A program made the position numbers and the translations under genes. Of a stretch of 64,000 bases of DNA, positions 1 to 12,541 are shown piece after piece. Origin of the DNA: Inonotus obliquus (Eukaryota > Basidiomycota > Agaricomycetes > Hymenochaetales > Hymenochaetaceae). The stretch is from assembly GCA_032164295.1 (NCBI GenBank), contig JAJHTX010000001.1:806001-870000 (forward strand), given 5' to 3'. Position 1 is the first letter of the stretch, and every line of letters starts with the position of its first letter. The notes beneath the pieces are model-generated. The model made no database searches. It was not told where the DNA came from and was given only the letters and a program-made list of their open reading frames with translations.

Positions 1-994
1 CCCAGTAAGGGAGGTGTCGGCTCCTCAACTTTCCAGTCAGGAAGATTCGAAATCCGAGGCCGAAGAACCTGTAGCCAAGAATGAAAAGCCCGATGATTCT
101 CCATTGACTCAGACGCCCATAACTCCCCAGGTGGGATCATCATTGCACCCATCTGCGGCCGAAGCTGCAGGGAAGCCAATAACAGTCGCCGCTTCATCCA
201 GGGTCCCCCCTACACGTGGTGGACGTCCTCGTCGGGAGAAGTCCGGCATACATGCACTGGACAAAGATATATCAGATATCGGAGATGATGAAATGACTGA
301 ACGCGACGAGGATGATGACTGGGACTTCGTTGAAGCTCTTCCCATGGGTTCGGAGGACCGCAACGGTCCAAAGGGGACGAGCTTGTTTGCTCGGGGCGTC
401 GTTGATCGATACAAGCTTGCTGTTTTCCGCAAATCATCAACTCCGAGCAAGGGAACTCAGCGCCGGAATATTTCTGGGTTGTCATTTACGTCAGACCTGA
501 CTTCGGAGACACCATCGCCTTCACCTTCGGATAAGCAGCGCCGCGGACGGAATCCTGGTCTCACCTTCCGCAGAAATAAGCAGTTATTGAAAGCCCGATC
601 ACCTCCACCGAGCGCATTCCCCAACGGCTCGAGCAAGCTTCTATTGACCCAACAGCAGTCGACTGCCAACACAATATCATCTGCAACTTCGAGCAGTGCA
701 GGAATACTCTCTCCAGCATCCTCGCTACATCCGAGTACCATTACTGGTCCTTCCTTGAAGAGCAAAGAGTCTACTACGTCTGTTGGCTCTCCCTCGTCTG
801 ACGATCAGTCGATCAATGGGGACAGCCCCAATGCAGCGGTGTCTGCTGACGTTTTATCAAGCGGACAGCGGTCGCCAGAAGCTACTGTGCGGACCATCAC
901 TACCGATGAACCTGACAAACCGAAGTCCAAAAAGTTGAAGAAGTACAAGGAAGGAGCGGAGAAGATGCTATCAATCTTCGCGTCTCCTCGCTAA
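1..994 (+). CDS. C-terminal part of an unidentified low-complexity protein (5' partial)
   Basis: The reading frame is open from the window edge and ends with TAA at 992-994, so only the last ~330 residues are present; the GTG at 14 is not a credible start. Most of it is Ser/Pro/Thr-rich disorder. One short block looks conserved and folded: an acidic patch followed by DWDFVEALP and, about 20 residues later, SLFARGVVDRYKLAVFRK. The end is a basic helix (KSKKLKKYKEGAEKMLSIFA). This resembles the regulatory tail of a larger fungal signalling protein, but I do not recognise the family and assign no function. The N-terminal domains lie upstream of the window. Confidence 0.7.
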   Translation, partial: PVREVSAPQLSSQEDSKSEAEEPVAKNEKPDDSPLTQTPITPQVGSSLHPSAAEAAGKPITVAASSRVPPTRGGRPRREKSGIHALDKDISDIGDDEMTERDEDDDWDFVEALPMGSEDRNGPKGTSLFARGVVDRYKLAVFRKSSTPSKGTQRRNISGLSFTSDLTSETPSPSPSDKQRRGRNPGLTFRRNKQLLKARSPPPSAFPNGSSKLLLTQQQSTANTISSATSSSAGILSPASSLHPSTITGPSLKSKESTTSVGSPSSDDQSINGDSPNAAVSADVLSSGQRSPEATVRTITTDEPDKPKSKKLKKYKEGAEKMLSIFASPR

Positions 995-2139
995 TTTGTT
1001 TGTCTGTATTTAGGACCATTTTTCTTTCTCTCTTTTCTCTCGTTGTCCAGGGTCTGTTTTGCTATCCTAATTTCAAACTTAGTCGCCTTTCACACTTTTG
1101 CTGATTGTCATTGTGTTGGTGTCTTGTACAATTGTCACTCATTCGTTTCGTTTTCCTATATAAACTCCCACATGCATCTTTCATCATCCCATTCCTTTGT
1201 GTTATCTATTGCAATCAAGTTCAAAGAAAGACACCTTTTACTCGTCCAATACCCACTGTCATTTCTTATATCTGTTCTTTTCACCACCCCGAATTGAATA
1301 GGCCAAAGTATAAATATTGGATTTCTTTCTTACTCACGGTGTTCTGTACCCATCCCACACTGTCATTATCTTTACGTCGCCACACCGTGTTACCATGGCC
1401 TTGTTTGTCTCGCCAACTGAATACTTAGACTATCAAATAATTACCGCTGGAGATATACTACTTTCAAGGTCCGCTGATGCCCTGAAGGGGGTGAGGTGAA
1501 CAAACGGGCTCCGTTATCAAACCGTAACAGTATAGTCTGCCTCAAGGGGGTTCTTGCAACAAAGGACTCGACTTGTTTAGCTCCGATGAAAGGGTGGTTG
1601 ACAAAGCAGGAAGCCTGAAGTCAAAAGCCTGAAACGTGATTGGTGTGACTACCACTTGTTACATTACCGGTTGTCACAATAATAGTTGAGGTCATGATTA
1701 TTTTGAATGACGTCTTGTGTGCCACCCATAATCTTAATGTGAAAGGCTACCATATTTGGTGGTGTGACGGGGAATGTTCCGTAGAAAGTGACTGATTAGG
1801 CTAGCAGTGGGTTTAGCCGGGGGTACATAGGGACGGGAGAGATGGACTCATGCGGTCAGCGCGTACCACTACTTAGCACTGGGGACGCGCTCACTGCTCA
1901 TCCACAACATATCCCTGCTTTCTTAGTATTGCATTCACTTGCACTACTTAACTTATCGGACTACACAAAGTCTCTGTTTCTTCTTTCTTCTCATTTCAGC
2001 TTCTCGTTTACTTTCATTTGCTTTTAACTTCTTTCATCAAGTCTTCTGGGCTTAGCTTATCTCGTCCTTAACTTGGGTTCGAGTCATCTCGCGGAGACGC
2101 CCTGCGCATAGCCATAGCCCTGTTTCTAACGGCACGTTA
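995..2139. other. Intergenic, no gene seen
   Basis: About 1.15 kb of pyrimidine-rich sequence between the partial gene and the BCAS3-like gene. It should hold the 3' UTR of the first and the promoter and 5' UTR of the second. Open frames here are short and show no domain or splice structure I trust. Confidence 0.5.
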
Positions 2140-5100
2140 ATGTACAACACGCCATCTTCACGCACATCAAAGAATGGTACAGGCAAGAAACGTAGTAATA
2201 GAAAGACCCAGCTACAACGCCAGCACTCTCTGGTACGGCCGCCCATCACCACATTACCGGACGGCGTTGTAATGCACCCACCCCCTCCACCGCCCTTGGA
2301 GGACATACCGGGGCACGAATACGAGAAGAACGAGCTTGTTATCGACAGTCCACAGCTGGACCTTGTTCAGATCAGGGACGAGGACGAGCTTGACACGTCT
2401 GATGATGGACCTGTATTAGGGGTCGATGAGGGCGGTGTTCAGACGGACTGGCGTGGCAAGACTAGGGATGAAGTCGATCTTGCATTCAATCCTTTCGCTG
2501 CTATAAGTGAAAGCAGCACTGATATCCAGGCGTATAGCTCGCCGTTCGAGTTCAACGACGAGACTATGCCACAGCTGGAAGCGGAGATCCTAATGAAGCC
2601 ATCTTCACATAATGTAAACTATGGGCCTGCAGAGCAGGCTGGATCTCGTGACGATGTCCTGCCCAAGACCAAGAAAGCCTCTCACTTGGACGAGCCAGAA
2701 CGAGCGGCGGAAGTAACGAGTCTAAACTCCCCACCTACTTCACCGCCGCCCAGCTCGGGTCGTACCCGGGCACCTATTCTTGTTTCGCGGTACGTGATTC
2801 GCGCGTCCTTTACCGTCATCCCAACGCTGAATTGTCTATATTAGCAACCCTACTTCCCCGTCATCACTATCGCGACAGCTGCATAATGTTCAAGCCCTAC
2901 TTCCGGCTTCACCACAGCTCGGGTTCGCAAGCCCATTCGCTAATTTTGCTGCGCCGAGACTCTCGAATGTCACAGTCAGCGGATCGAGCTTCCATTACCC
3001 CACTGCTAGGCCGTCGACGGACCCCTTTGTGAATGCCAAAGAGACTAGACGACGAAGCACAGGGAATGCCGGGGAAACTAGGGAACGTGATCGTGCGCGA
3101 CTAAGAATGACTCCGCATTCGTCTAAATCCAGCGAATCTGATGAAGAGGACGATATGCCACCATCCTCAATCACAACGCAGACTCGCTACCCAACGTCAA
3201 ACGTCGGCAGCGACAAGGTCGTCTTTGCTGCGTTTGCGACCTTATCTGTTCCCTTGTTATCGTCTCCATGTCGCAGGCTATTGGTTGTCGGGTATGAGAA
3301 CGGCTTACAGATTTGGGATACTACCCACCTGGGCGAAGTCCGTGAAGTCCTAAATCGTCGCTTATCTGGGGCGGTAGTCGGATGTAGTGTGTTGCCTACA
3401 CCGCGAGTTTCTTCACATAGAGGTCCTGCTGCAGACGGATTTTCTCACCTCAGACCACTGCTGGGATTCATGTGAGCTTTAACTATCCCTTATACTACTC
3501 ACTGATGCTGAACCTTTTATAGGATCGAGGAACATGATGCAAGCTATTTATTGATCTACTCCTTGACTACTCATGAAATAGTCAAGAAGCTGGACTTCTC
3601 AGGCGCAACTGTCACTTCAATACAAGCAAGTAATTCCTTCATTGTTGTCGTAGGTACTTCATGTCATTCAGTCTAGCTTTGCACTCACAACGATCCAGGC
3701 TACTAGTTCGCCGTTTTCACTGCATATATTATGCTCTCGGACCCTTAACATTTTGCACACGATCCAGTCATGCCAGTTGTATATATTTTCTCGACCTGTA
3801 TCATTACACACTCCAGAGGGCATTGTAGAAACTGTGTATACTGCGCGGCAGGATCGCCCACATCCTGTGTTCTCTCTTTCATCACGATTGCTTGCATTTG
3901 CCTCCGTCCCATATTCTACAGAATCTTCATCACTTACGAATCTATACCCGCGCATGGCAGTTCCTCACGCACCATCCATTCAGATTGGATCATTGAACGT
4001 TACACAGGCCGATATTGGAAATGCAGCTTTGAAAGTGGGTGGTGGACTCCTGAGCGGGATGAAGACGTTAGGCGGGATTGCGGTGGCCGCCGCCCGAGGG
4101 GAGAGGATGAGCTCCACCTCAACGGATACAGGAGGGTTGCGGAAATTTTTCTCCCGTAGTGCGCCCACGACGACTCCTACTATGCGTCACAAACGCTCCG
4201 GCTCAAGCACAAGTCGCTCGGGGCACGGTAATACCGAACCCAACAACCAAGAATCGTTGCAGGCTCAGTCTGACTCCAGATCTCGTGGGGACGCTTCGCA
4301 TATAACGATCCTGGACTTGCAACCACTTCTTGAAGACAGGGAGAATGGGAGGCCCGAACGGCTTTCCGATTTCACTGTTCCGACCGGGCAGGTCGTAGCG
4401 GGCCTCAGGTTCTCCGAAGACGGGACAAGTGTGTGCGTTGTTCCTGGTGACGGTGGTATCGCCCGTTTGTACCAGATCAAACCGTCTTCCCGTGTCATGC
4501 GATCCGCTTCCCTCAGCCCCAACAGAGTTGCTCCTCACGATGATCGTGAGAAACATGGGACAAACCCCACTCGGAAAGACTCAACTGGTAGTGCCGACAG
4601 TCGGTCTACTGCTCCAGAAGAGTCTACCTCTTCGACACCTTGGCATATTTATGACCTGCGTCGAGGACGGACGAGTGGTGTTATAGAAGTCGTTTCTCAC
4701 TCTAATGATGGTAGATGGGTCGGTATCAGTACCCGCAAACGGACGATTCATATCTTTGCTACCAACCCTTATGGTGGTAAGCCAGATGACGCAAGTCATA
4801 CCGAAGGGAGGGTCAAGAATGTGGACGAGATTGTATGTATCTTTTAATAGAGGCGATCGTTTACGCGTACTGATTGCTTTTCAGCAACCGCTGTCAATAG
4901 AAGTCAGACCGGTCGTGCGACTCCGGTCTAACCCAGTGTCATCGCTGGAACAGCTCAACATTCCTTTGGCGTTCACATTCATATCATCATCACAGGATTC
5001 ATTACCAGCGAAATTCCTCCCTTCACATAGTACTTTCTCTCCACCCTCATCCGTGTCATCTTCGATACCATCCTCGGTACCACATCGACGTACGCAATCT

Positions 5101-6375
5101 GTATCGCCGAGACTTCCCCCAAGGCCCACGAACTATCAGGATATCCTCTCCTTTGATCCTGCCGACGGCACTTTATCATTGCGACGCATAACCATTTCTA
5201 CGCGAATTGGAGAGGCGGGATCATTCTTGTCTTCGTTGCCGATTCCAACAGGGACAAGCATCTCACTGCCTGGAATGGGCTTTATGGGACGCATCAGTGC
5301 ATCCCCGCCGAAGCCTTCAGTGTCTTCTACACCTGCAGGTGTAGAGCACCTTCAGACTGAGTTGACTGCGAAGGACACGATTATAGCAACTTGGAATTTG
5401 TCAAGAGAAGCAAAGGCAAACGATGTAAAGGAGCCTCTGGTGGTTGGACAGGAATCGTCGGAACGGCGGGTGCTGATAAAATCAGAGTACGTTTACCATA
5501 TCTTATAAATATTTGATTTCACTGTCATCGCTGATACGCGTTCGTTATTCAGGTGGTTGGCGCAAGCGGAGCTGTCAACTTATTCACGCTCTTCACGAGT
5601 CCTTCCCGGGTCAATCTACCTCTCTTATCAGTTCACATTCTACGCATTTCGCGATGATTATCATGCGCTCATCCGACGTTTGCACTTCGATATCCCAATA
5701 GAGAAGATTGAAGTTCGCAGACAGGTGCAAGCGAATGCTTATGCAGCAGGACAAGGCGAGTCGTTCGTCAGTGCTGCCTCTACACCACAAGATGTGCGTG
5801 GTGCTCGATCGTTTGACGATTCATTATCATCTGCGATTCACACTGGCATGGAGTACCCGAGTTCTTCGCCACCCGTCATCCCGATGTTGCCGAATGGGGG
5901 ACGCCCCGGTTCCTTCAAGGCGTCGTTGCCAATTCGGAGTGTAGCAGCGAACTTGACAGAGGGTGTGAATGACGGGATCGGTCGCTTGAGCAGAGGGTTC
6001 AGAAGACTTCAATCACCACGCATGAGACCAGCGCGTACGGACGAATCGGTTCCGCTTGAGTTTGACGAGGAGGATGAAGCTTTCTTGAGTGACCGCGGAA
6101 ATGATAACGACAATGATACGATGTCCAACTCTGGTTGTGGCCGTGATTCTCGTTCGTTATCTACACCATCGACGAACAATAATATGCCGCTTCCTGAGAA
6201 CGAACGAGAACCAGATGCAGGATGGCTTGACGACATGGATGCGGTTGAGGAGGCAGAGAGGTTCGATGAGATCAACGCTGCGAGGCTTATGGAGGAAGAA
6301 CATATGCAGCAGCAAGCTCCGATACGAGTACCGCAGAAAGGCCACCCTTTGGGAAAGGGGGGGAGAAGGCATTAA
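2140..6375 (+). CDS. BCAS3-like WD40/beta-propeller protein
   Basis: Six exons join cleanly: 2140-2789, 2845-3471, 3523-3649, 3699-4832, 4885-5486, 5553-6375, giving about 1320 residues. After a disordered N-terminus (~340 residues) comes a propeller with LLVVGYENGLQIWD, typical of BCAS3 and related PROPPIN-like proteins, then the BCAS3 signature GGGLLSGMKTLGG near residue 580, and a C-terminal half with the WLAQAELSTY segment, ending in an acidic tail. BCAS3 family proteins bind phosphoinositides with a partner (PHAF1 in animals) and act at the autophagosome assembly site; that role here is by family only. The third intron is 49 nt with donor GTAGGT, chosen because it keeps phase and gives IVV-ATSSPFSLHIL. 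The family call is firm, the exact start less so. Confidence 0.85.
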
Positions 6376-6880
6376 GCAATCTCGTCCTTATGGACCAGTG
6401 ACGCTGAAACACTTTGGGATAGATTCAAGTTGTGCATGGGTTGCTTTTGCGGGAAATGAGAAGAAAATCTTACATTGTATTGTTAGTAATAGTCATTTGG
6501 GAATGTTGCAGAAGCGGATGTGCTAGTATAATTGATTAGAAATTGACGTTGAATATATAGTTGAGAGAGAGAGGAGAGATTCGTCGTGCCAATTTATAGC
6601 TACTCGATGTGCTGCAAGGATCCAATAAGTCGGGCGACTTGGGCAGGTAAAATTCAGTTGTGAAAAAAATTTGATGTTCTCAGTTATCAGCTGCACTTTC
6701 GGCACCGAGCTCTGCCAGTGACTCTGGGAAACAACTGAGGAGTTCTCCACAATCGGAGTAACGTCCTTGTTGAGACCATACATTACACTCAACACTCGGA
6801 TCCACCTATCTCTCGTCTCCGTACCCTCGCTGTCACCGTCACTTCAACCAAAAAGTCGACGCATATATTCACCAACAACA
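6376..6880. other. Intergenic, 3' UTR and promoter only
   Basis: About 500 bp between the BCAS3-like gene and the FAD oxidoreductase. No coding signal. An upstream in-frame ATG at 6767 would add 38 residues to the oxidoreductase, but these are Ser/Pro/Leu-rich and precede the nucleotide-binding strand by too much, so I read them as leader. Confidence 0.5.
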
Positions 6881-8275
6881 ATGTCAAACAACTCAGAACG
6901 CAACGTCGTCATAATCGGCGGGGGTATCATAGGCTGTACATCAGCCTTCTACATCACACATCACACATCCTATTCCTCCGAAACCACCAAAGTAACTATA
7001 CTCGAAGCTACATCGATCGCAGGAGGCGCGTCAGGTAAAGCTGGGGGATTAGTAGCGAAATGGGCTTACCCGAAGGAACTTGTGGATATTACGTTTGGGG
7101 AACATGAGAGACTTGCGGGGGAATTTGGTGGTGAGAGGAGATGGGGATGGAGGTATACGAATTGTGGACAGTGGGGAGGTCGTGGTGAGGATATCGATAC
7201 GGGAGTAGGAGAGGGAGAAGGAGGGATGAGTTCGAAGGTTTCGTTGAATAAGAAAGATGGGTTACATACTTCCGACTCGGAGATCATTCAGGAGAAAGTT
7301 CGAGTTGAAGGGAATAGTAGGAAGGGAAGAAGGAAGAAAAGAGTTTTACCTGAAAGTCTTGATTGGGTTAAAGAGGAATTGACGGAGAGTTATGAATTTA
7401 TGTCTGGAGATGGGGAAACGGCTCAAGTTCATCCGTATGAATTTACGACGAGTATGTGCGCCCTTGCGCAGGAGAAAGGTGCGAAGCTTAAATTGGGGAA
7501 GGTAACGACGATAGAGAACGCCAAAGTTTCTCCTGATTCCGAGTCCGAGCCCGCTTCGGAGTCGAACTCGACACATTCGTACGAACGAAAAGTTACTTCC
7601 GTATCGTACATCGACAACGAGACTGGAAATACTACTACGATCCCAGCTACACACGTTATCGTCTCCGCCGGTCCATGGACATCCACAATCCTCCCAACCA
7701 TACCCATCTACGGCACACGCGCGCACTCAATCACCATCCGTCCAACCAAACCCGTCTCAGCATATTGCCTCTTCACAGAAATAACACTACCAAATCACCA
7801 AAACGCTTCACCCGAAATATACGCCCGACCCAATAACGAAGTTTACGCTTGTTCTCCTGGTGATGGTTTACCACTCCCAGAATCAACTGCGGAAGTTCAA
7901 GTGGATATGAAAGTGTGTGAAGAGCTTTTTACGCAAGTTGCTGCTATCAGTTTGGAACTTCGAGGTGGGGAGGTGTTGGTTCGTCAGGCTTGTTATTTAC
8001 CCAACTTGAACTCGGGACCTCGTGGATGTCCTATTGTTGGTGAGGATGAGAGGGTGAGAGGGTTGATTATTGCTGCTGGACATACGTGTTGGGTATGTTT
8101 TCTCCCTGCTTTGTGATCTTTTCTTGAATTGTGCGATGCTGATTTATTTGATGTTGAATTTGTTTAGGGGATCTGCAATGCACCTGGTACGGCTCGTGCG
8201 GTTAGTGAGTTGGTTATGAACGGGAAAATTACTTGTGGCAACCTCTCGAGACTGGCCCCGCGAAATTTCGTCTGA
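6881..8275 (+). CDS. FAD-dependent oxidoreductase (DAO family, TDA3-like)
   Basis: Two exons, 6881-8092 and 8168-8275, encode about 439 residues. The N-terminus has a classic Rossmann dinucleotide site, VVIIGGGIIGCTSAFYI, then ATSIAGGASGKAGGLV, the pattern of the D-amino-acid-oxidase/glycine-oxidase fold and of yeast Tda3, a cytosolic flavoprotein tied to endosome-to-Golgi traffic. The second exon supplies the closing FAD-site motif (HTCWGICNAPGTARAVSEL), which the family needs; without splicing the protein would stop just after HTCW. The ATG at 6881 lies 5 residues before the beta strand and is preferred. The substrate is unknown. A Gly/Ser/Lys-rich insertion (about residues 95-150) looks like a surface loop. 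Confidence 0.88.
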
Positions 8276-8477
8276 CGGGAGGACCAGTAGTACTTATCCC
8301 CCTTTGTCATACGCGCATGGCTTGTCTTTGCACTGCTACTTTGTGTACTATTCTTCCTCTCCTTCCAGAGTTGCGAGTGTGCTGTAATTATTTGGATAGA
8401 TCTACGAAGTAAACTAGAAATAAATCGTCATGAGGCAGTCCTCGCAGCGCAGAAAGCAAAGGAAAAACGTACACATT

Positions 8478-9398
8478 CTACGACGCGCTCGTCGTCTCCT
8501 CCACGACCTTCTCCGCCTTGACGTCCCCTTCCTCGAGCCCCTTCTTCAACCCCTCTAACGTCCTCGCCAACCGTCCACCACTAGCCTCTCCAAGTACCAA
8601 AGCAAGTTGAACCGCAGGACTCGAAATCAAACCAACAATCTGCTGTCTCAGCGTCTCCAACGTAGGCAACTTCGATACTTCCCTCACTTGATCAACACTA
8701 AACACTCGTCCTTCAATCAGCGCGCCAGCAAGTGATAACTCGGGCTTGAGCATAGGTTTTTGACGTTTTAGCCTTCGACCAGGTACGAAATTCTCGTCTT
8801 CATCTTCTTTCCCTCCTTTCGTTTTCTTGCTTTGTTGTTGGGATTCGACCTCGGTTTTCTTCTTGGGAGGTACAACACGATCGAGTGCGCGTAGAACGGC
8901 TTGTAATGCGGGTGGATCGAGTGAAGGAAGAGTAATAATCGCTAAAGCTCCTCCACTAGCCATTTTCGCAATTTGTTCTATAGCTTCCTTATCTAACGGC
9001 GCAAAACTCCTTAACGCAACTCCGAATAAACTCGTTCGAATAACTTCAAGTTTCGGAAGCGTGTCTTCATTCGGTGGTACTTCAAGTAACGAGAACGAGA
9101 ACTTTTTCGTCGTAGTCGGTTGTAACGCAGCAGCTACAACTTCTCTCCTCAGCTTGATTAAACCATTAGCTTTGAAGTTCTTGTGATGTAAGAAGAGGAT
9201 TGGTTGGGAGAAAGATGAAGCGTGGTTGAGGAGAGAGTTGAAGTGATTGAAGAGGTAGGTTTTGCGTTCGTTGAAGATACGTGCTTCTGGTTTGCCTGGC
9301 CAGACTTTAGGAGGTTGGATTGATATTGCGTAGTATCGTCTCCCTGAGAGAATGGGCTTAGTAGATCGTAAGGACGGTGGACAGTTAGTTCGAAGCAT
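8478..9398 (-). CDS. Mitochondrial large-subunit ribosomal protein uL10m
   Basis: A single-exon frame of 306 residues. The N-terminus (MLRTNCPPSLRSTKPILSGRRYY) is basic and Ser-rich like a mitochondrial presequence. The body matches the bacterial L10 fold: an N-terminal helix with ERKTYLFNHFNSLL, the strand ILFLHHKNF, KFSFSLLEVP, and a long Ala/Leu helix near the end (GLISSPAVQLALVL). A Lys-rich loop (about residues 185-215) is typical of fungal versions, called MRPL11 in yeast. It would form the base of the L7/L12 stalk of the mitoribosome. It is convergent with the FAD oxidoreductase gene, about 200 bp between stops. Confidence 0.85.
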   Translation of the reverse strand: MLRTNCPPSLRSTKPILSGRRYYAISIQPPKVWPGKPEARIFNERKTYLFNHFNSLLNHASSFSQPILFLHHKNFKANGLIKLRREVVAAALQPTTTKKFSFSLLEVPPNEDTLPKLEVIRTSLFGVALRSFAPLDKEAIEQIAKMASGGALAIITLPSLDPPALQAVLRALDRVVPPKKKTEVESQQQSKKTKGGKEDEDENFVPGRRLKRQKPMLKPELSLAGALIEGRVFSVDQVREVSKLPTLETLRQQIVGLISSPAVQLALVLGEASGGRLARTLEGLKKGLEEGDVKAEKVVEETTSAS

Positions 9399-9567
9399 CT
9401 TGTCTTGCTTGCAAAACCGAGCATGAGTCGTTCGTTTGACTTTTTCGCCTCACGTGATCCTTCTTTACAAAAACAAGTTTTTGTAATACTAATAAACTTG
9501 ACAAAGCAGGTGGAATTTAGAAAGCATATATGCAAAAACAGCATGATTAGATCAGTAGTGACTATCT

Positions 9568-12279
9568 TTAAGAGAACCCCGTCCGGATTGAAGGGTTGAA
9601 GATAGGTAATGGATGTGCCTGGAGGGACCAACGAGGTTACTCTCCTCAAAGCACGACGGGAAAATGATGGACAACATACCTCGGTGTTAAAAACGTATTC
9701 TGGTGCAAGTAATTTGTAAGACAGGGCCACGAGATATGACTGAGATACGTACTTGATAGTGGAATATCATCCGGATCGGAAAAGAGCAGGTACAAATACT
9801 TCAATGTCTCACTCTTCCAGAAAGGACGCAAGTCAGCCATTGGCAGCCATAACCACGGGTGCCAGCAATGCAAACGTACAAGCAAGAAAGTCTCCATCTT
9901 ATCCTCAAGCGTAACAGGCAGCTCGTCTACATTGAGTATAGCTGCATATCCGCCCGTCGAAACTTTGCAATATTTCTCGATGGCTTGGAAGATTCGCCAG
10001 CCGTATTCACGATACAAGTTGTCACCTGTGAGGCGGTATGCGATGAACAGCGACTCGACCGTTTCAGGTCTGCAGAACACCACGAAAAGATGTAAGACCG
10101 AGAAAATTGGAAGCGGGAGTGAACGACAGACCGGAGGATGTATCGCGCATCAAGTGGAGGAGGATAGCCTGGCCTATGTTACGGGTAGATTTTTATACTC
10201 ATCGATAGCGATTCGCTTACACTAGGCACGTACCTTGCCCCCTTGATGTACCAATCCTCCGGTGCACCGGGCATCGATGAATCAATACCATCACTCGGAA
10301 CTCTGAAGTGCACTATCTCAGGTGCTAAACCACTGTACGGCCCCATCATGAGCTTCACATAGTCGAGACTTAGTGCTATATCGCGCAGACTTACGTCTTT
10401 GTCTTGTGAGTTTGCATACACGTCCGAATAAGCTCCACACCGACGCCCCAGTCCCGTTTAGCTTCAGGTGTAAGTTCTGAAGGGTGAGGTGGGAAAGAAA
10501 CGTCCTCGACGAGAGCCCCGGCTGTTGTTGCGCCGAGCATGAGCGAACCACCGAAGAAACATACAAGGTGATCTTGCTTTGGGACGAGGCGCCAGTAGCT
10601 TTAAGAACGTCATTGCCAGTAAATCTACTGAAGACAGAATTATGGCAACACGAATTACTAACGTATCTCCTCCTTGCCTTCTCTCTGGGATGAGCTCTGA
10701 AGTATAGGTTAACCCGGTCAGCTTGCTGACTTGGACGAGGTGCTTGTTGACGGCGTTCATAGCTTCCAGATACATCTGAAGAAAAGGTCAGGTAACGACT
10801 AAATCGTGCACCTGCGTACTGACGTCTTTGTAGACCTCCTCCGTCTTGTTCTGGAGCAATAGTAAGCAACACATCCTCTTGGTTGAATGACACGCACAGT
10901 CTGTAGATATTGCTTTCTATTCCATTCAGTTAATAAGTGACTTATCTCCACTTTATTCAGAACTCACAAAAGATACTCGTAGTATGAGTCACCTCGAGAG
11001 CCAAGACGAATATCGAAAGGAACAAAAGCACCAGATTCTGGACTATAACCTGTTTATCAGTATCATTTAATCTGAAATTACGGACACTCACTCCATGAAG
11101 ATAGTTGCCAAGTGTGGGTTTATATTATTCAATTTAATCAACGACATAACCTACTCGACTCAGGGTAAGCAGCAAGCTATTGCAAGCAAGTCGGGATTCA
11201 CTAACCTTCTCCGCAGTCCTCCAGTATGTGCTATCATCGGTTAACTCGCTGAGATACCGGAATTCGAGTTGAAGCGTCGAAGCTTCCGCTGTGCTCACCC
11301 AGCCATTATTGTCAAGATCAGGAATCCCTACGCGTTTTGCGAGGTTGACACTGGAAAGCGGGAGCCCTGATCTTGTGTTAAATGCAGGGAGCAAACGGTC
11401 TGCGAGGTCAACTGCTTTGTCGAGGTAAAGTTTGTCCCCGCCGGAGAGGTGGTATGCGGAGAGCAAACCTCCTAATACTCGGATTGTTGTCTACGGTGAT
11501 GGGCATCGATCAGCGTTCCATTTAAATGTCAGTGAAGCAGCTGGAAGGACTTCACAGACCTCAAATGTTGAGAACTGCCCGTCTTTTTCAAACGATAGCT
11601 TTTCATCAATCCACTGGCGTGCCCGGGCAACCTCATCATTAAGACCCATGATCATCATGGTGTCAATTGAGTCTACAACAGTATAACCAATTCCACCCGC
11701 TCTACTGAGATTGGTACCCTGATGGCTTATGGGATGATATTCGTCTGCACCCATCGCGTCACGTTCTGTGAGAATTTGAGCGTTAGATATAAGCATGCGT
11801 GCGACTACAAGGACTTGCCATACGCATGCCATGCATGCTGGACGAAAGTTCGAAGGTGAATACACAATAGCAGCATATAATAACGAAGCCATATCGCACC
11901 TTGTACGCGTTTAAAACAGCGTTCCTTTTTTCTACGTCTGCAACAATAGCTCCAGGTGTAGTCGTGGACACGCCATGTAATCTTGAATCCGGAAAGTCAA
12001 TCCATGGCTCAAGGAGAATCCTGAGAAAGTCACGGAGCTATGGGTCGAGTTCAGATACAGCTCTTCCTGACGGGTTGAACTTCCGCGTACGAAATAGACA
12101 GAACCTGCTGTCAACGTTGCAATGACCAAGTAGAGGACCAGCGACTTGAGGGAACTGCTTGGTAGAGCTTCTTGCGTACCGGATGCAGTTTTTCGTGTCC
12201 TAGGTGGATCTTGTCCCTTCTTGTTATCGCTCTGGCCTGGCTGAGCTTTCCGACGCTCCCTTACTCCTGCGTTTGCCAT
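9568..12279 (-). CDS. GH47 alpha-1,2-mannosidase, type II membrane protein
   Basis: Seventeen exons (12091-12279, 11900-12037, 11819-11837, 11560-11765, 11206-11490, 11092-11150, 10968-11042, 10898-10916, 10824-10850, 10663-10775, 10395-10598, 10234-10332, 10132-10173, 9880-10069, 9753-9813, 9680-9699, 9568-9618) give about 598 residues. A short basic N-terminus is followed by one membrane helix (LVLYLVIATLTAGSVYF), then the GH47 barrel: ADEYHPISHQGTNLSRAGG, TVVDSIDTM, RLGSRGDSYYEYLL, PKQDHLVCFFGG, SPEIVHF-like, LRPETVESLFIAYRLTGD, and the closing VFNTEAHP whose Thr binds calcium. The enzyme trims mannose from N-glycans in the ER or Golgi. Three exons are only 19-20 nt. The intron 11766-11818 starts with GCAAGT, a GC-AG intron needed to give HAWHAYERDAMG. 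The exact joins around 10132-10333 are the least certain. Confidence 0.88.
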
Positions 12280-12541
12280 GGTTGTGTCGTTGAAGAAGTG
12301 ATGCGTGGTTTTGCATTGATCGACGGACGCGCAACTGCATTTGGTGTATTGATCGACATATGTGACGTAATAAACTAGAATGATGTAAGAACACGATTTC
12401 TTCATGGTCCATGCATCAGTTGAGCTCCGATATGCGGTGTAACGGATAAAATGGACCATCGTCTCGCCGAGTAACTGCGGCGTGATAAGATATATAAAGG
12501 CACTATCACTCCGACAACTCCCTATCTTCTTTCTCACCGAC
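12280..12541. promoter_or_regulatory. Divergent promoter between GH47 mannosidase and xanthine dioxygenase
   Basis: The two start codons face away from each other 262 bp apart, so both promoters must lie here. A TATA-like TATATAAA stands at 12491-12498 on the + strand, 44 bp before the xanthine dioxygenase ATG. No motif for a nitrogen (GATA) regulator was established beyond single GATA cores, which are too common to weigh. Confidence 0.55.

Noticed and set aside
2052..2100. Possible tRNA B-box (GGGTTCGAGTC near 2075)
   Set aside because: No matching A-box at the right spacing and no cloverleaf can be drawn; the sequence sits just upstream of the BCAS3-like start.
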